From positions 186,001 to 250,000 of the forward strand of contig NZ_CP064032.1 in NCBI RefSeq assembly GCF_049532905.1: 64,000 bases of DNA, in the 5' to 3' direction. The position numbers and the translations under genes were made by a program. Of the stretch, positions 34,051 through 42,934 are shown piece after piece; position 1 is the first letter of the stretch, and the number at the start of each line of letters is the position of its first letter. Under the pieces are notes generated by a model. The model was not told the DNA's origin, ran no database searches, and saw only the letters and a list, made by a program, of their open reading frames with translations. Origin of the DNA: Dyella_B nitratireducens (lineage in GTDB: Bacteria; Pseudomonadota; Gammaproteobacteria; Xanthomonadales; Rhodanobacteraceae).

Positions 34051-35126
34051 CAGGCTCGCGCGAAATCGGCGGGGAGCAGTCCGTCGACATAGGCATCCGC
34101 ATCGAACACGCGCAGGTCCGTGGCGGTTTCACCCAGGCCGACAAAGCGGATCGGCAAGCCGAATTCGCGCGCCAGCGCGAATACCACGCCGCCCTTGGCG
34201 GTGCCGTCGAGCTTAGTGACTACCAGACCGGTGACGCCCACGATCTGGCGGAACTGGCGCACCTGGTTCACGGCGTTCTGGCCGGTGGTGCCGTCGATCA
34301 CCATCAGTACTTCGTGCGGCGCTTCCGTGTCGATTTTCTTGAGCACGCGCGCGATCTTGCCCAGTTCGTCCATCAGGCCGCCTTGCGTGTGCAGGCGGCC
34401 GGCTGTGTCGGCGACCAGTACGTCAGCGTTGCGCGAACGCGCGGCCTGCAGCGCATCGAAGATCACGCTGGCGGCGTCGGCATCCTGGCCCTGCGAAATG
34501 ACGGGCACCTGATTGCGCTCGCCCCAGGTCTTGAGCTGTTCCACCGCGGCGGCGCGGAAGGTGTCGCCGGCAGCCAGCAGCACTTGGTGGTTTTCGTCAC
34601 GCCAACGGCGTGCCAGCTTGCCGATCGTGGTGGTCTTGCCCACGCCATTGATGCCGACGGTAAGCACCACGAACGGTTTGCGGCCGTTGATATCGAGCGG
34701 CTTTTGCACCGGCTTGAGCAACGTGACCAGTTCCTGCCGCAGCGCTTGCAGCAGGGCGCCGGCGTCGGCGAACTCGCGCTTGTGCATGCGCTTGCGGAGG
34801 TTTTCCACCAGCGAGGTGCTGGTTTCGATACCGACATCGGCGGTGATCAGTGTGGTTTCCAGCTCGTCCAGCAGGTTGTCGTCGAGCTTGGGGTTGCGCG
34901 AGAACAAGGAAGAAAGCCCGCGTGCAAAGCCGCTGCCTGACAGGCGCTCGCGCCAGCTGCGCTTGGCTGGCGTTGCCTCGGCCGCGGGTTCAACGGGGAT
35001 GGCAATCTCCGCCACAGGTGCCACCGGCTCGGATGCCCGCACTTCTTCGGCGGGTGCCTGCGTGGTCACTTCTTCGTTTTCCCCGGCCCCCTGGTCGGCG
35101 GGCTTCTTTTTCCAGAACTTGAGCAT
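34050..35126 (-). CDS. ftsY: signal recognition particle receptor FtsY
   Basis: SRP receptor GTPase that docks ribosome-nascent chain complexes at the membrane. 358 residues: acidic A domain (1-60), N domain (about 65-140), G domain with G1 GINGVGKTTTIGKLA near residue 159, VLVADTAGRLHTQ (G3) and VVTKLDGTAKGG (G4), and the conserved PIRFVGLGETATDLRVFD ending. The short A domain is usual in this order. Divergent from rsmD. Confidence 0.97.
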   Translation of the reverse strand: MLKFWKKKPADQGAGENEEVTTQAPAEEVRASEPVAPVAEIAIPVEPAAEATPAKRSWRERLSGSGFARGLSSLFSRNPKLDDNLLDELETTLITADVGIETSTSLVENLRKRMHKREFADAGALLQALRQELVTLLKPVQKPLDINGRKPFVVLTVGINGVGKTTTIGKLARRWRDENHQVLLAAGDTFRAAAVEQLKTWGERNQVPVISQGQDADAASVIFDALQAARSRNADVLVADTAGRLHTQGGLMDELGKIARVLKKIDTEAPHEVLMVIDGTTGQNAVNQVRQFRQIVGVTGLVVTKLDGTAKGGVVFALAREFGLPIRFVGLGETATDLRVFDADAYVDGLLPADFARA

Positions 35127-35199
35127 GAGGGGGTTAGTTCAAAGACAATGGGCGAATGCTAACACCCCGACCCGTACTGCCTGCTGAGGGCGCCGGCGC

Positions 35200-35775
35200 A
35201 TGAAGGCCATGCCAGGACGAATCCGCATCATCGGCGGCAATCTGCGTAATTCGCGCTTGAACGTGCCTGATCTTCCTGGTCTGCGGCCGACATCGGAGCG
35301 TGTGCGTGAAACCCTGTTCAATTGGCTGGCGCCAACCATCGCCGGTGTGCGGGCGCTGGACCTGTGCGCAGGCACTGGCGCGCTGGGTATCGAGGCCCTT
35401 TCGCGTGGTGCTGCGGCCGTACAGTTCGTGGAGCCGGAGCGAGCCGCGGCGGAAGCCTTGCGTGGCAACCTTGCCCGGCTAAAGGCGGAGGGCGCGGATG
35501 TAGTCGCGGTGGATGCAATGCATTTTCTGCACGGTGCACCGCGGCCGTTCGGGCTGGCGTTTCTCGATCCGCCATTTGCCTTGCAGCTTTGGACGCCGCT
35601 GGCACAGCAACTGGAGCAGGGTGGCTGGCTGGCTGATGCCGCACAGATTTATGTCGAATCTCCGCGGGGGCAATCCCTCGCACTGCCGCCGAACTGGGTG
35701 TCGCATCGCGAGGGTCATGCCGGTGACGTGCGCTATGCGCTCTATCGCCGCTCGCAAAGCGTTCCGTTAAGCTAG
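35200..35775 (+). CDS. rsmD: 16S rRNA (guanine966-N2)-methyltransferase RsmD
   Basis: SAM-dependent enzyme that methylates G966 of 16S rRNA. 191 residues, Rossmann fold with RIIGGNLRNSRLNVP and RPTSERVRETLFNWL at the N-terminus, SAM loop ALDLCAGTGALGIEALSRGA, and the catalytic LDPPF motif near residue 127. Divergent from ftsY (a common arrangement) and followed by coaD, as in many proteobacteria. Confidence 0.96.
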   Translation: MKAMPGRIRIIGGNLRNSRLNVPDLPGLRPTSERVRETLFNWLAPTIAGVRALDLCAGTGALGIEALSRGAAAVQFVEPERAAAEALRGNLARLKAEGADVVAVDAMHFLHGAPRPFGLAFLDPPFALQLWTPLAQQLEQGGWLADAAQIYVESPRGQSLALPPNWVSHREGHAGDVRYALYRRSQSVPLS

Positions 35776-35804
35776 TGCTTTCCCTGCCCGTCTTGCCTTC
35801 CTAA

Positions 35805-36338
35805 GTGAACCAGCCGCCGGTCAACAAGCGTCTCGCCGTCTATCCGGGCACCTTCGACCCGATCACCAACGGCCATGCAGATCTCGTCGCGCGCGCCGCG
35901 CCTTTGTTCGAACGCATCATCGTGGCCGTGGCCGAAAGCCCGAACAAAGGTCCGGGCTTTTCGCTGCAGGAGCGCATCACGCTGGCGCGTCTGGCGTTGG
36001 CGGATCTGCCCAACGTGGAAGTGCGTGGCTTCGATTGCCTGCTGGCCCAGATGGTCAGTGAACTTGGTGCTGGGGTGATCATTCGCGGTTTGCGTGCTGT
36101 GTCGGATTTCGAATACGAATTCCAGTTGGCGAGCATGAACCGTCATCTCATTCCGCAGGCTGAGACGCTATTCTTGACGCCAGCCGAGCAGTACAGCTTT
36201 ATTTCTTCCTCGCTGGTACGCGAAATTGGTCGCCTTGGCGGCGACATTTCCGGTTTCGTGCATCCCGCGGTCCAACAGGCCATGCGGCAGCGCTGGCAAA
36301 AAAAGCAACCCGAAACCGAAGGGGATAACTATGCGTAA
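35805..36338 (+). CDS. coaD: phosphopantetheine adenylyltransferase CoaD
   Basis: Penultimate step of coenzyme A synthesis: 4'-phosphopantetheine + ATP to dephospho-CoA. 177 residues from a GTG start. Motifs: AVYPGTFDPITNGHADLV (nucleotidyl-transferase HxGH variant TNGH), IIRGLRAVSDFEYE, and the C-terminal ISSSLVREIGRLGGD. It is 29 bp after rsmD, and its end overlaps the following lipoprotein gene by 8 bp. Confidence 0.97.
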   Translation: MNQPPVNKRLAVYPGTFDPITNGHADLVARAAPLFERIIVAVAESPNKGPGFSLQERITLARLALADLPNVEVRGFDCLLAQMVSELGAGVIIRGLRAVSDFEYEFQLASMNRHLIPQAETLFLTPAEQYSFISSSLVREIGRLGGDISGFVHPAVQQAMRQRWQKKQPETEGDNYA

Positions 36339-36837
36339 ACTCACTCTCATCGCCACCGCCCTTGCGTTGACCGGCTGCCTGGCACTGTCTGCCTGCAACA
36401 ACCAGCAGGATCAGGCCCAGCAGCAGGCACAGCAGCCGCAAAAGCTGACCAAGCCTAGCGATCCGAACGACTCCAAGGCCTGGGGTGCTTATCTCGGCCA
36501 GATCGTGCAGAGCAACATGCAGGGTATGACTGCGCCGCAGCCGTATGCCTATCTGGTGCCGGCCGGCGACACCGACGACGCCAAGGACGCACGCGACCGC
36601 CAGCTCAGCAACATCCAGGACATCGTGGCCCGCGGCGTGCTGCCGGGTAACCTGCTGGCAGTCGGCGGCCCGGATTCGGGCAAAACGGCTGACGTCGTGA
36701 CCACCGCCTTCAAGGATGCCAAGGCGGGTTCGTTCAAGGGCGTGATCGTGGTCGTGATCGGCGACAAAGCCGACGAACAGCGCGTGGAAGATGTGCTGAA
36801 GCCGACGAATGCGACGGTTCGCTACATCGAGATGTAA
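36331..36837 (+). CDS. putative lipoprotein
   Basis: 168 residues with lipobox ALSAC and a Gln/Ala-rich linker (QQDQAQQQAQQPQK). The folded part (45-168) alternates strands and helices (LPGNLLAVGGPDSGKTADVVTTAF, FKGVIVVVIGDKADEQRVEDVL). The segment looks like a P-loop (GGPDSGKT), but in an exported protein this is unlikely to bind ATP. GAAGGGG precedes the ATG. It overlaps coaD by 8 bp. Function unknown. Confidence 0.85.
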   Translation: MRKLTLIATALALTGCLALSACNNQQDQAQQQAQQPQKLTKPSDPNDSKAWGAYLGQIVQSNMQGMTAPQPYAYLVPAGDTDDAKDARDRQLSNIQDIVARGVLPGNLLAVGGPDSGKTADVVTTAFKDAKAGSFKGVIVVVIGDKADEQRVEDVLKPTNATVRYIEM

Positions 36838-36852
36838 AACTGGGGAAGGTGC

Positions 36853-36868
36853 GGGGCAATGTTGCCCC
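36853..36868 (+). terminator. hairpin after the lipoprotein gene
   Basis: GGGGCAAT-GTTGCCCC hairpin 15 bp after the lipoprotein stop. There is no T-run, so termination strength is uncertain. Confidence 0.4.
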
Positions 36869-36887
36869 AGGTTGCACCGTTCCGCGC

Positions 36888-36917
36888 CGTCATTCCGGCC
36901 TGTGTGCCGGAATGACG
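36888..36917. repeat. CGTCATTCCGGC palindromic repeat
   Basis: 12-bp perfect inverted arms CGTCATTCCGGC / GCCGGAATGACG around a 6-base loop. This is a widely dispersed intergenic palindrome type of proteobacterial genomes, unrelated in sequence to the GTAG-type REP pairs of this window. Confidence 0.7.
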
Positions 36918-36993
36918 AGCACGCTCCTTTGAGATGGATGGCTCCGTTGCTGCTTCGCACAACCTCCAGCCAGCCCATGTAAACTAACCCGGC

Positions 36994-37248
36994 ATGTCCC
37001 TCAAGATCCTCGATACCTGCGTCAACTGCGACGTCTGCGAACCCGTCTGCCCGAACAAGGCGATTTCGCTCGGCGAGGACTACTACGTCATCGACCCCGC
37101 GTTGTGCACCGAGTGCATCGGCCATCACGATGAGCCGCAATGCGTGGTCGTGTGTCCGGTGGAATGCATCATCATCGATCCCGCGCATACCGAAACGCGC
37201 GAGCAGCTCGAAGACAAATACAAACATCTGATGGAGGCCAAGGGATGA
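36994..37248 (+). CDS. YfhL-type 2[4Fe-4S] ferredoxin
   Basis: 84-residue ferredoxin with CVNCDVCEPVCP (first cluster) and CTECIGHHDEPQCVVVCPVEC (second cluster, with the 6-8 residue insert between the second and third Cys that defines the YfhL/Allochromatium type). Electron carrier of unknown partner. In proteobacteria it very often follows coaD, as here. Its stop overlaps the ggt start. Confidence 0.95.
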   Translation: MSLKILDTCVNCDVCEPVCPNKAISLGEDYYVIDPALCTECIGHHDEPQCVVVCPVECIIIDPAHTETREQLEDKYKHLMEAKG

Positions 37249-38960
37249 AGCTTGCGTTGCGTTGGCATGTGCTGCTGCTAGGTTTTTTACTGGGAACAAG
37301 CGGCGCATGTGCCGCCGACCAGCCCACCCCATCCACTCAAGCGGCACAGCTGGCGGAACGTCCCGGCCATGCCGGCATCGCGAGTGCCAACAAGCTCGCC
37401 ACCGAAGCGGGGTTTGAAGTACTGGCCAAGGGCGGCAATGCCTTCGACGCGGCTATCGCGGTGGCGTCCACGCTGTCGGTGGTGGAGCCGGAAAGCTCCG
37501 GTATCGGCGGCGGCTTCATGGCCACCATGTACATCGCCGGCAACAAGCGCACCGTGTTCATCGATGCGCGCGAAACGGCACCGGCGGCCGTCAATCCCAA
37601 GGACTATCTCAATCCGGACGGCACGCCCAATCGCGATACCGCGCTGAAGGGGCCGCTGTCGGCCGGCATTCCCGGCGAGCCGGCCGGACTGGTGTGGCTG
37701 GCCAAAAACTACGGCAAGCTGCCGCTTTCCGCGTCGCTGGCACCGGCTATCCGTACCGCCCGGGATGGCTTCAAGCCGGATGACCGTTTGCTCGGTGCGA
37801 TCAAGGAAGAACAGAAGAACCTCGAACGCTGGCCCGCTTCTGCGGAGAAATTCCTGCCCAATGGCAACGCACCCGCCGCGGGCGAAACCTGGCGCGATCC
37901 AGGTCAGGCTCACACGCTGGAGCTGCTGGCGAACTATGGTGATGCCGGTTTCTACAGCGGTGAAACGGCCCAGAAGCTGGTCGATGCCGTACACGCAGCC
38001 GGTGGAAACTGGACGCTGAAGGACTTGGCCTCCTATCGCGTGAAGGAACGCACGCCGATCACCATCGACTATCACGGCTACAAGATCATCACCGCACCGC
38101 CGCCGTCGTCTGGCGGTGTGGCGATTGCCGAAATCCTCAACATTCTTTCTGGCTTCGACCTCAGCAAGCTGGATCAAGCGCATCGCGTTCATCTGACGAT
38201 CGAAGCGATGCGCCGTGCGTTCCGCGACCACAACGATTATCTGGGCGACCCGGATTTCGTGAAGATGCCGCTGAACATGCTGTTGTCGCCGTACTACGCC
38301 GATGGCTTGCGTCAGAGCATCCTGCCGGACAAAGCGACGCCTTCCTCGATGCTGGCGCCTTCAGGCGGCCAGGACCCGGGCATGCACACCACACATTTTT
38401 CGATCATTGATGCCGACGGCAACATGGTCGCGATCACTTCTACGGTGAACTATCTGCTTGGCTCCACCTTCGTCGCGAAGGGCACCGGCGTGTTGCTCAA
38501 CGACGAGATGGACGATTTTGCGTTGGTGCCGAACAAGCCGAACGTGTATGGCCTGCTGGGCAGCACGGCGAACGCGCCTGAGCCCGGCAAGCGCATGCTG
38601 TCGTCGATGTCGCCGAGCATCGTGATCGGCCCGGATCGCACGGCAGTGATTGGTTCACCCGGCGGTTCCACCATCATCACGCAGGTGTTGGAAGGCATCC
38701 TTGCGTTCATCGATGGCGGCGATGCGCATCAAGTCGTGGCGAAGAAGCGCTTCCACCATCAATTTATGCCGGATGTCGTCATGGTCGAGCCGGGCGCTTT
38801 TGATGCAGAGACCACCAATGCGTTGACGCAGATGGGTTACAGCTTCAAGGAGCGCGGGCCGTGGGGCTTCATGAATGTTGTGATCTGGGACCGGCGCACC
38901 AACAAGCTGGATGCTGCGAGCGATCCACGCAGGGATGATGGGCTGGGCAAGGTGCAGTAA
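37245..38960 (+). CDS. ggt: gamma-glutamyltransferase
   Basis: Periplasmic enzyme that hydrolyses or transfers the gamma-glutamyl group of glutathione. 571 residues with a signal peptide (ends GACAAD). Self-cleaving Ntn hydrolase: the predicted nucleophile is Thr383 in MHTTHFSIID, giving large and small subunits. Also seen: SSGIGGGFMATMY, DARETAPAA for glutamate binding and SSMSPSIV near the C-terminus. ATGA overlap with the ferredoxin gene. A terminator follows at 39014. Confidence 0.97.
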   Translation: MKLALRWHVLLLGFLLGTSGACAADQPTPSTQAAQLAERPGHAGIASANKLATEAGFEVLAKGGNAFDAAIAVASTLSVVEPESSGIGGGFMATMYIAGNKRTVFIDARETAPAAVNPKDYLNPDGTPNRDTALKGPLSAGIPGEPAGLVWLAKNYGKLPLSASLAPAIRTARDGFKPDDRLLGAIKEEQKNLERWPASAEKFLPNGNAPAAGETWRDPGQAHTLELLANYGDAGFYSGETAQKLVDAVHAAGGNWTLKDLASYRVKERTPITIDYHGYKIITAPPPSSGGVAIAEILNILSGFDLSKLDQAHRVHLTIEAMRRAFRDHNDYLGDPDFVKMPLNMLLSPYYADGLRQSILPDKATPSSMLAPSGGQDPGMHTTHFSIIDADGNMVAITSTVNYLLGSTFVAKGTGVLLNDEMDDFALVPNKPNVYGLLGSTANAPEPGKRMLSSMSPSIVIGPDRTAVIGSPGGSTIITQVLEGILAFIDGGDAHQVVAKKRFHHQFMPDVVMVEPGAFDAETTNALTQMGYSFKERGPWGFMNVVIWDRRTNKLDAASDPRRDDGLGKVQ

Positions 38961-39013
38961 AGCGCTTGTCCTTCCTTTGAAACCTGGATAGGCGAAAAAC
39001 TTACACACCCGTC

Positions 39014-39041
39014 ACCCCGGCGAATGCCGGGGTTCGGTTTT
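39014..39041 (+). terminator. terminator after ggt
   Basis: ACCCCGGC-GAAT-GCCGGGGT hairpin followed by TCGGTTTT, 53 bp after the ggt stop. Confidence 0.65.
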
Positions 39042-39086
39042 AATAAGCGGTGCGAAGCACTCGAAAGCGGCTTTCCGGAATTCGTC

Positions 39087-39935
39087 ATGCAACTGTGGTC
39101 TCTCAACGGCAACACGCAAAAACTCGACGGCGGCGCCATGTTCGGCAACGCGCCGAAGGCCATGTGGTCGCGGTGGATCGAGCCGGACGAATCCAACCGT
39201 ATTCCACTCGCCTGTCGCTGTCTGCTGGTCAAGGATCTGGAAGGCCGCAACGTGCTGTTCGAAACGGGCATCGGCGCGTTCTTCGAACCGGCGCTGCGCG
39301 AACGCTATGGCGTGGTGGAAAGCCGGCACGTGCTGCTCGAATCGCTGGCGGCAGTCGGCCTGTCGCATGAAGACATCGACGTGGTGGTGCTTTCGCACCT
39401 GCATTTCGACCACGCCGGCGGTTTGCTCGCGGCGTGGGAGGAAGGCAAACCGCCGCAGCTGTTGTTCCCGCACGCGCGCTTCCTGGTCGGCGCGCAGCAC
39501 TGGCAACGCGCGTTGAAGCCGCATCCACGCGACCGCGCTTCTTTCGTTCCTGAGTTGCAGCATCTGCTGCAGGACAGCGGGCGGCTGGAGCTGGTGGCGG
39601 GCGAATATTCGCAGACGCTTGGGCGCGCGGTGCGCTTCTCTTTCTCGGATGGGCATACGCCAGGCCTGATGCTGGCGGAAGTGGCCGGCGTGGTTTTTTG
39701 CGCTGACCTCATTCCAGGGCGTTCCTGGGTGCATCTGCCCATCACCATGGGCTATGACCGTTATCCGGAAGCGCTCATCGATGAAAAGCGAGCGTTCCTT
39801 GAAGACAAGTTCGCGCGCAACGTGCGGCTGTTTTTTACGCACGACCACGCTTGCGCGATGGCCCGCGTGACACGCGACGAGCGCGGGCGCTATGGTACGA
39901 CCGACGAGCAGCCCGAACTGCGCGGCGTCGTTTGA
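39087..39935 (+). CDS. metallo-beta-lactamase-fold hydrolase
   Basis: 282 residues with the metal-binding signature SHLHFDHAGG near residue 102, further ligands in FSDGHTPGLM and ADLIPG and a late FFTHDHACAM. No signal peptide, so cytoplasmic. The start matches homologues (MQLWSLNGNTQKLDGG). The subgroup includes quorum-quenching lactonases and unspecified MBL hydrolases; substrate cannot be told from sequence. Same strand as the TMEM43-like gene, 22 bp later. Confidence 0.88.
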   Translation: MQLWSLNGNTQKLDGGAMFGNAPKAMWSRWIEPDESNRIPLACRCLLVKDLEGRNVLFETGIGAFFEPALRERYGVVESRHVLLESLAAVGLSHEDIDVVVLSHLHFDHAGGLLAAWEEGKPPQLLFPHARFLVGAQHWQRALKPHPRDRASFVPELQHLLQDSGRLELVAGEYSQTLGRAVRFSFSDGHTPGLMLAEVAGVVFCADLIPGRSWVHLPITMGYDRYPEALIDEKRAFLEDKFARNVRLFFTHDHACAMARVTRDERGRYGTTDEQPELRGVV

Positions 39936-39957
39936 ATCCATAGCCACTGGAGCCTCG

Positions 39958-41004
39958 ATGAGCGGCGAGCGAAAGCCACTCTCCATCCGAGAATTGCTAT
40001 TGCCTGCCTTGGGAGCAGTGTTGCTGCTACTCGGAGCAGGCGTGGGAGCGGTAGTCGAACGAGGGCAGCTTGATTACAGCGCGCAGATGAAACGCCATGG
40101 TGGTGACGTGCTTGATCTGGGCAGCCGTGGTCTCCCCGACGCCGGTATGCAGGGTTTCATGGTGCGCGTGGTCGGCCCCTTGCAAGTGGTGGAGGCGCCG
40201 CTCGACCAGCAATTCAATCAGCAGACGGACCAGCCGGTGTTGATTCGCCACGTGCAGATGTTTCAGTGGCGCGAGCTTCGTTATGGCGGTGACCCGACAT
40301 ATGAGCAGGATTGGCAGGATCACCCCATCGATTCCAGCCACTTTGTTCACCCGGAAGGCCATACCAATCCAGGCAAATTTCCACTCGATGGCGCGCAATT
40401 CGATGCGGGCCTGGTGCGTGTGAACAATTTCGTGCTCGCCCCGGCATTGGTACATGCCTTGACCGGTAGCGAGTCGGTTGCGCCGGATTTGCGCAGACTG
40501 CCAAGCAATCTTGCCGCGAGTTTCAGTCTCTATAACGGTGGCCTGGTCACCAGCCCCGAGCCGTCGCGTCCGCAAGTCGGCGATTTGCGTGTGACGTGGG
40601 AAGCGGTGCCGGTGCAAACCGTCACTATCGTGGCGAAGGTGGAAGGCAACAAGCTGGTTCCTGCCGACGATGCAACGGATGGTGCCGGCTATGCGGTGCA
40701 ATCTGGCGACGTGCCACTGTCCGATATTTTTTCCGATACACCGCTGCCGCCCGAGCACCCCTGGCTTCGTCGCGTGCTAGCAGTGCTGCTGGCCGGGCTG
40801 GGCGCGAGCTTGCTGTTGCGCTGGTACTACCGGCGCGTCGATCCGATTCTCGCGCCGGCCATCGCAGTGCTGGTGGTCGGTGCCGTCGATACGGTGCTGT
40901 GGTTGGGCAATGACAACTCGACAGCGGCTGCCTGGTTTGGCTTGGCGGTGGTTGGCGCGGCCCTGGCGTTTTGGAGAGCGCGTGCGTTGAAGGCTGCCAC
41001 GTAA
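39958..41004 (+). CDS. TMEM43-family membrane protein
   Basis: 348 residues. An N-terminal membrane helix (about residues 12-32), a long extracytoplasmic domain (about 40-265) and three to four C-terminal helices (about 265-340): the topology and blocks (LIRHVQMFQWRE, DHPIDSSHF, HTNPGKFP, FVLAPALV) match the TMEM43/LUMA family shared with animals. Role in bacteria unknown. The stop codon is formed by the head of REP pair 5. Confidence 0.85.
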   Translation: MSGERKPLSIRELLLPALGAVLLLLGAGVGAVVERGQLDYSAQMKRHGGDVLDLGSRGLPDAGMQGFMVRVVGPLQVVEAPLDQQFNQQTDQPVLIRHVQMFQWRELRYGGDPTYEQDWQDHPIDSSHFVHPEGHTNPGKFPLDGAQFDAGLVRVNNFVLAPALVHALTGSESVAPDLRRLPSNLAASFSLYNGGLVTSPEPSRPQVGDLRVTWEAVPVQTVTIVAKVEGNKLVPADDATDGAGYAVQSGDVPLSDIFSDTPLPPEHPWLRRVLAVLLAGLGASLLLRWYYRRVDPILAPAIAVLVVGAVDTVLWLGNDNSTAAAWFGLAVVGAALAFWRARALKAAT

Positions 41005-41071
41005 GTTGGGGTGCAAACCCCAACATCCTGCGCATCACACGGGGCGATGTTGGGGTTACATCCCAACCTAC
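41001..41071. repeat. inverted GTAG-type REP pair, copy 5 (degenerate)
   Basis: Left unit with head GTAA instead of GTAG (it supplies the TAA stop of the TMEM43-like gene) and a perfect stem; right unit with changed loop and stem bases. Spacer is 23 bp. Confidence 0.88.
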
Positions 41072-41528
41072 CGATCAATGCGTTGCGACAAAATTTAAGA
41101 TTTTTCGCAGGCGCCTTTGCGGTTTTTTACGGCTTGCCAGGCTGGCGCAACGCTTTTCTCGTTTTAATACATGTAGTTGCGTTATCCGTTTGCGATCTGA
41201 ATGGCCATGCCCGGCTAAAGGCCGCCTTACCCCCTTGCACCCGAGTTGGCGTTGGACTACAACGCCTATGAACATACATTTCGCTGATGAACACAGCGGC
41301 GATGTCGCAGGGAGCGGAAACGGCGTCGCGGGGAGATGAAAGGGGCACTCACAGACGGGTGCACGGATTCCAGGCCCACCGAGGGCGGCTTGGACCCATG
41401 AACCGGACACATAGAGCTGGGTGATAGAGCCAAGGGTTCCTGACTTCCCCTGTTTCTCAGTCGGTGCTCGCACGAGCCGGATCATCGACATGCCTGATCA
41501 TCGATAGGCATGCCGGGGGGTACCTCAC
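41072..41528. other. 457-bp gene-free stretch with inverted and direct repeats
   Basis: No convincing gene. Close to the next gene are CATGCCT (41489-41495) / AGGCATG (41506-41512) as an inverted repeat, and ATCATCGA twice (41481-41488, 41497-41504). Their position just upstream of the gene at 41529 suggests an operator or leader hairpin. Confidence 0.4.
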
Positions 41529-42299
41529 ATGCGCAATGCAAAATGTTTCAAATTGACAAGGAAGTGGCGCGTTTCACTCAAGCGCACTCGCGTGGCCGAA
41601 GACGGCGGCGCTCCAAGTCATCGATGCAGGAATGCCGCCTTTCAAACCCATGCTGCTTGCTCGCATGATGAGCCGGGCGCGGCAAAGAAGTACACCTGCA
41701 TCAGGGGCGATAAATCATCCGGATCATTCTCGCTGGGCAGGGGCAGAAGCATTGCTTTTGAGCTGGTCGACAATGCACGCGTGTTCAGTGAGTTGTCGCA
41801 TGACGTGGTCAGGCTGATCGATGAGGTGGAACACACCACATCAAAACTTTTCCCGTCGCGTGCAGCGAATTTTCAGGAAGCACATCACTTTTCCCTGCTC
41901 GCCAACCAGGTTCTGAAAAACGCCCAGCGCGGCTCGGCCACGTGCAAACAGATCGACAACGTCATCGCCGACAGTGTGGAGCGCATTCGCCAGGGCCTTA
42001 TGGTGATGGAGCAGGCCGGTGTGCAAATGCTTCAGATCATCGACTCCGTCATCCAGGCATCCGAGGTTACCGCCTTCATGGGCAAGCCGCATCCAGCAGC
42101 TTCCCAGCATCTCGCCTCGCCTGAACCGTATGAGGAAGATGACGACAGCGATCTGCTGCTGCAGGAGAGCGCATTAGCCGTGCAGGATCTCAAGTGCTGG
42201 GCGCTGGTGCTGAAAAGAAATCTGCAAACGCTGCGCTTGTCCGAGCTGGATGAGCATGACGTTGCAATACGACAGGTCAGCGACGGCACCATGGGTTAG
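41529..42299 (+). CDS. degenerate chemoreceptor signalling-domain protein
   Basis: 256 residues with no membrane segment. The C-terminal 150 residues follow the pattern of the methyl-accepting chemotaxis protein cytoplasmic tail: HFSLLANQVLKNAQRGSATC ~ GFAVVAxEVRxLAxRS, SVERIRQGLMVMEQAGVQML ~ the methylation helix, and LLLQESALAVQDLKCWALVL ~ AALVEESAAAAxxLEEQA. The kinase-binding hairpin tip and sensor are gone. The basic N-terminus is unlike any receptor. Looks like a decayed or repurposed MCP. GGGGGG lies upstream of the ATG. Confidence 0.6.
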   Translation: MRNAKCFKLTRKWRVSLKRTRVAEDGGAPSHRCRNAAFQTHAACSHDEPGAAKKYTCIRGDKSSGSFSLGRGRSIAFELVDNARVFSELSHDVVRLIDEVEHTTSKLFPSRAANFQEAHHFSLLANQVLKNAQRGSATCKQIDNVIADSVERIRQGLMVMEQAGVQMLQIIDSVIQASEVTAFMGKPHPAASQHLASPEPYEEDDDSDLLLQESALAVQDLKCWALVLKRNLQTLRLSELDEHDVAIRQVSDGTMG

Positions 42300-42319
42300 T
42301 TGAAAGCTTGCGGGGTCAT

Positions 42320-42341
42320 CCTCCCCTGCCGGCAGGGGAGG
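42320..42341. terminator. 22-bp palindrome between convergent genes
   Basis: Perfect palindrome CCTCCCCTGCC/GGCAGGGGAGG between the convergent genes at 41529-42299 and 42350-42916. Without a T-run; possible bidirectional terminator or dispersed palindrome. Confidence 0.5.
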
Positions 42342-42349
42342 AAGGAGGT

Positions 42350-42916
42350 TCAGCCGAACAACGCCGCGTGCTCGATCAACCACAAGCCTGCAAACAGCTT
42401 CGGATCGATCGAATAACCTTCTTTCGCACGTGCCAGCAGCCATGCGCCCGCCTCTTGCCGCGGTACTTCGTGCACCGTGATGTTCTCGGTCACGTCGCCA
42501 CCGCCGTCGCTCACCTTGACCAGATCATGTGCGCGCACGAACGCGATCATCTCGTTGCTCATGCCGGATGATGTGGGGCCTTCATGCACGAAAGTAACGC
42601 GGCTGCAGCGATAGCCGGTTTCCTCTTCCAGCTCTCGTTGCGCGGCGATCAGAGAGCCTTCGTGTTCCTGATCGGCCAGATCGCCGACCAAGCCGGCTGG
42701 CATCTCGATGGTGAACTGTTGGATGGCAACGCGGTACTGCTCGACGAACAGGATGTTGTCGTCGGGCGTCACAGCGAGAATGATCACCGCGCCGCCAGGA
42801 TTATTGCGCTCGGCGTATTCCCAGCGACCGCGGCGGCGCAGTCGCAGCCAGCGTCCTTGGTAAAGCATCTCGGAGGGTGCGCTGGCGTCTTCGGGTTTGC
42901 GGTTGATGTCGTTCAT
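42350..42916 (-). CDS. NUDIX hydrolase, ADP-ribose pyrophosphatase-like
   Basis: 188 residues. NUDIX domain with EQYRVAIQQFTIEMPAGL (as in ADP-ribose/NDP-sugar pyrophosphatases) and the Nudix box core RELEEETGY; the spacing between the first Gly and the first Glu is about two residues longer than the canonical GX5EX7REUXEEXGU. Catalytic Glu residues are present. Last gene of a minus-strand operon with the exonuclease and nitroreductase genes (18 bp gap). Confidence 0.9.
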   Translation of the reverse strand: MNDINRKPEDASAPSEMLYQGRWLRLRRRGRWEYAERNNPGGAVIILAVTPDDNILFVEQYRVAIQQFTIEMPAGLVGDLADQEHEGSLIAAQRELEEETGYRCSRVTFVHEGPTSSGMSNEMIAFVRAHDLVKVSDGGGDVTENITVHEVPRQEAGAWLLARAKEGYSIDPKLFAGLWLIEHAALFG

Positions 42917-42934
42917 TTCAAGATCTCGAAAAAC

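Noticed and set aside
36715..36770. P-loop-like GGPDSGKT in the lipoprotein after coaD as an ATP-binding site
   Set aside because: The protein is exported and lipid-anchored; no other nucleotide-binding motif follows.
37287..38231. 314-codon minus-strand frame
   Set aside because: Shadow of ggt, whose catalytic motif is intact.
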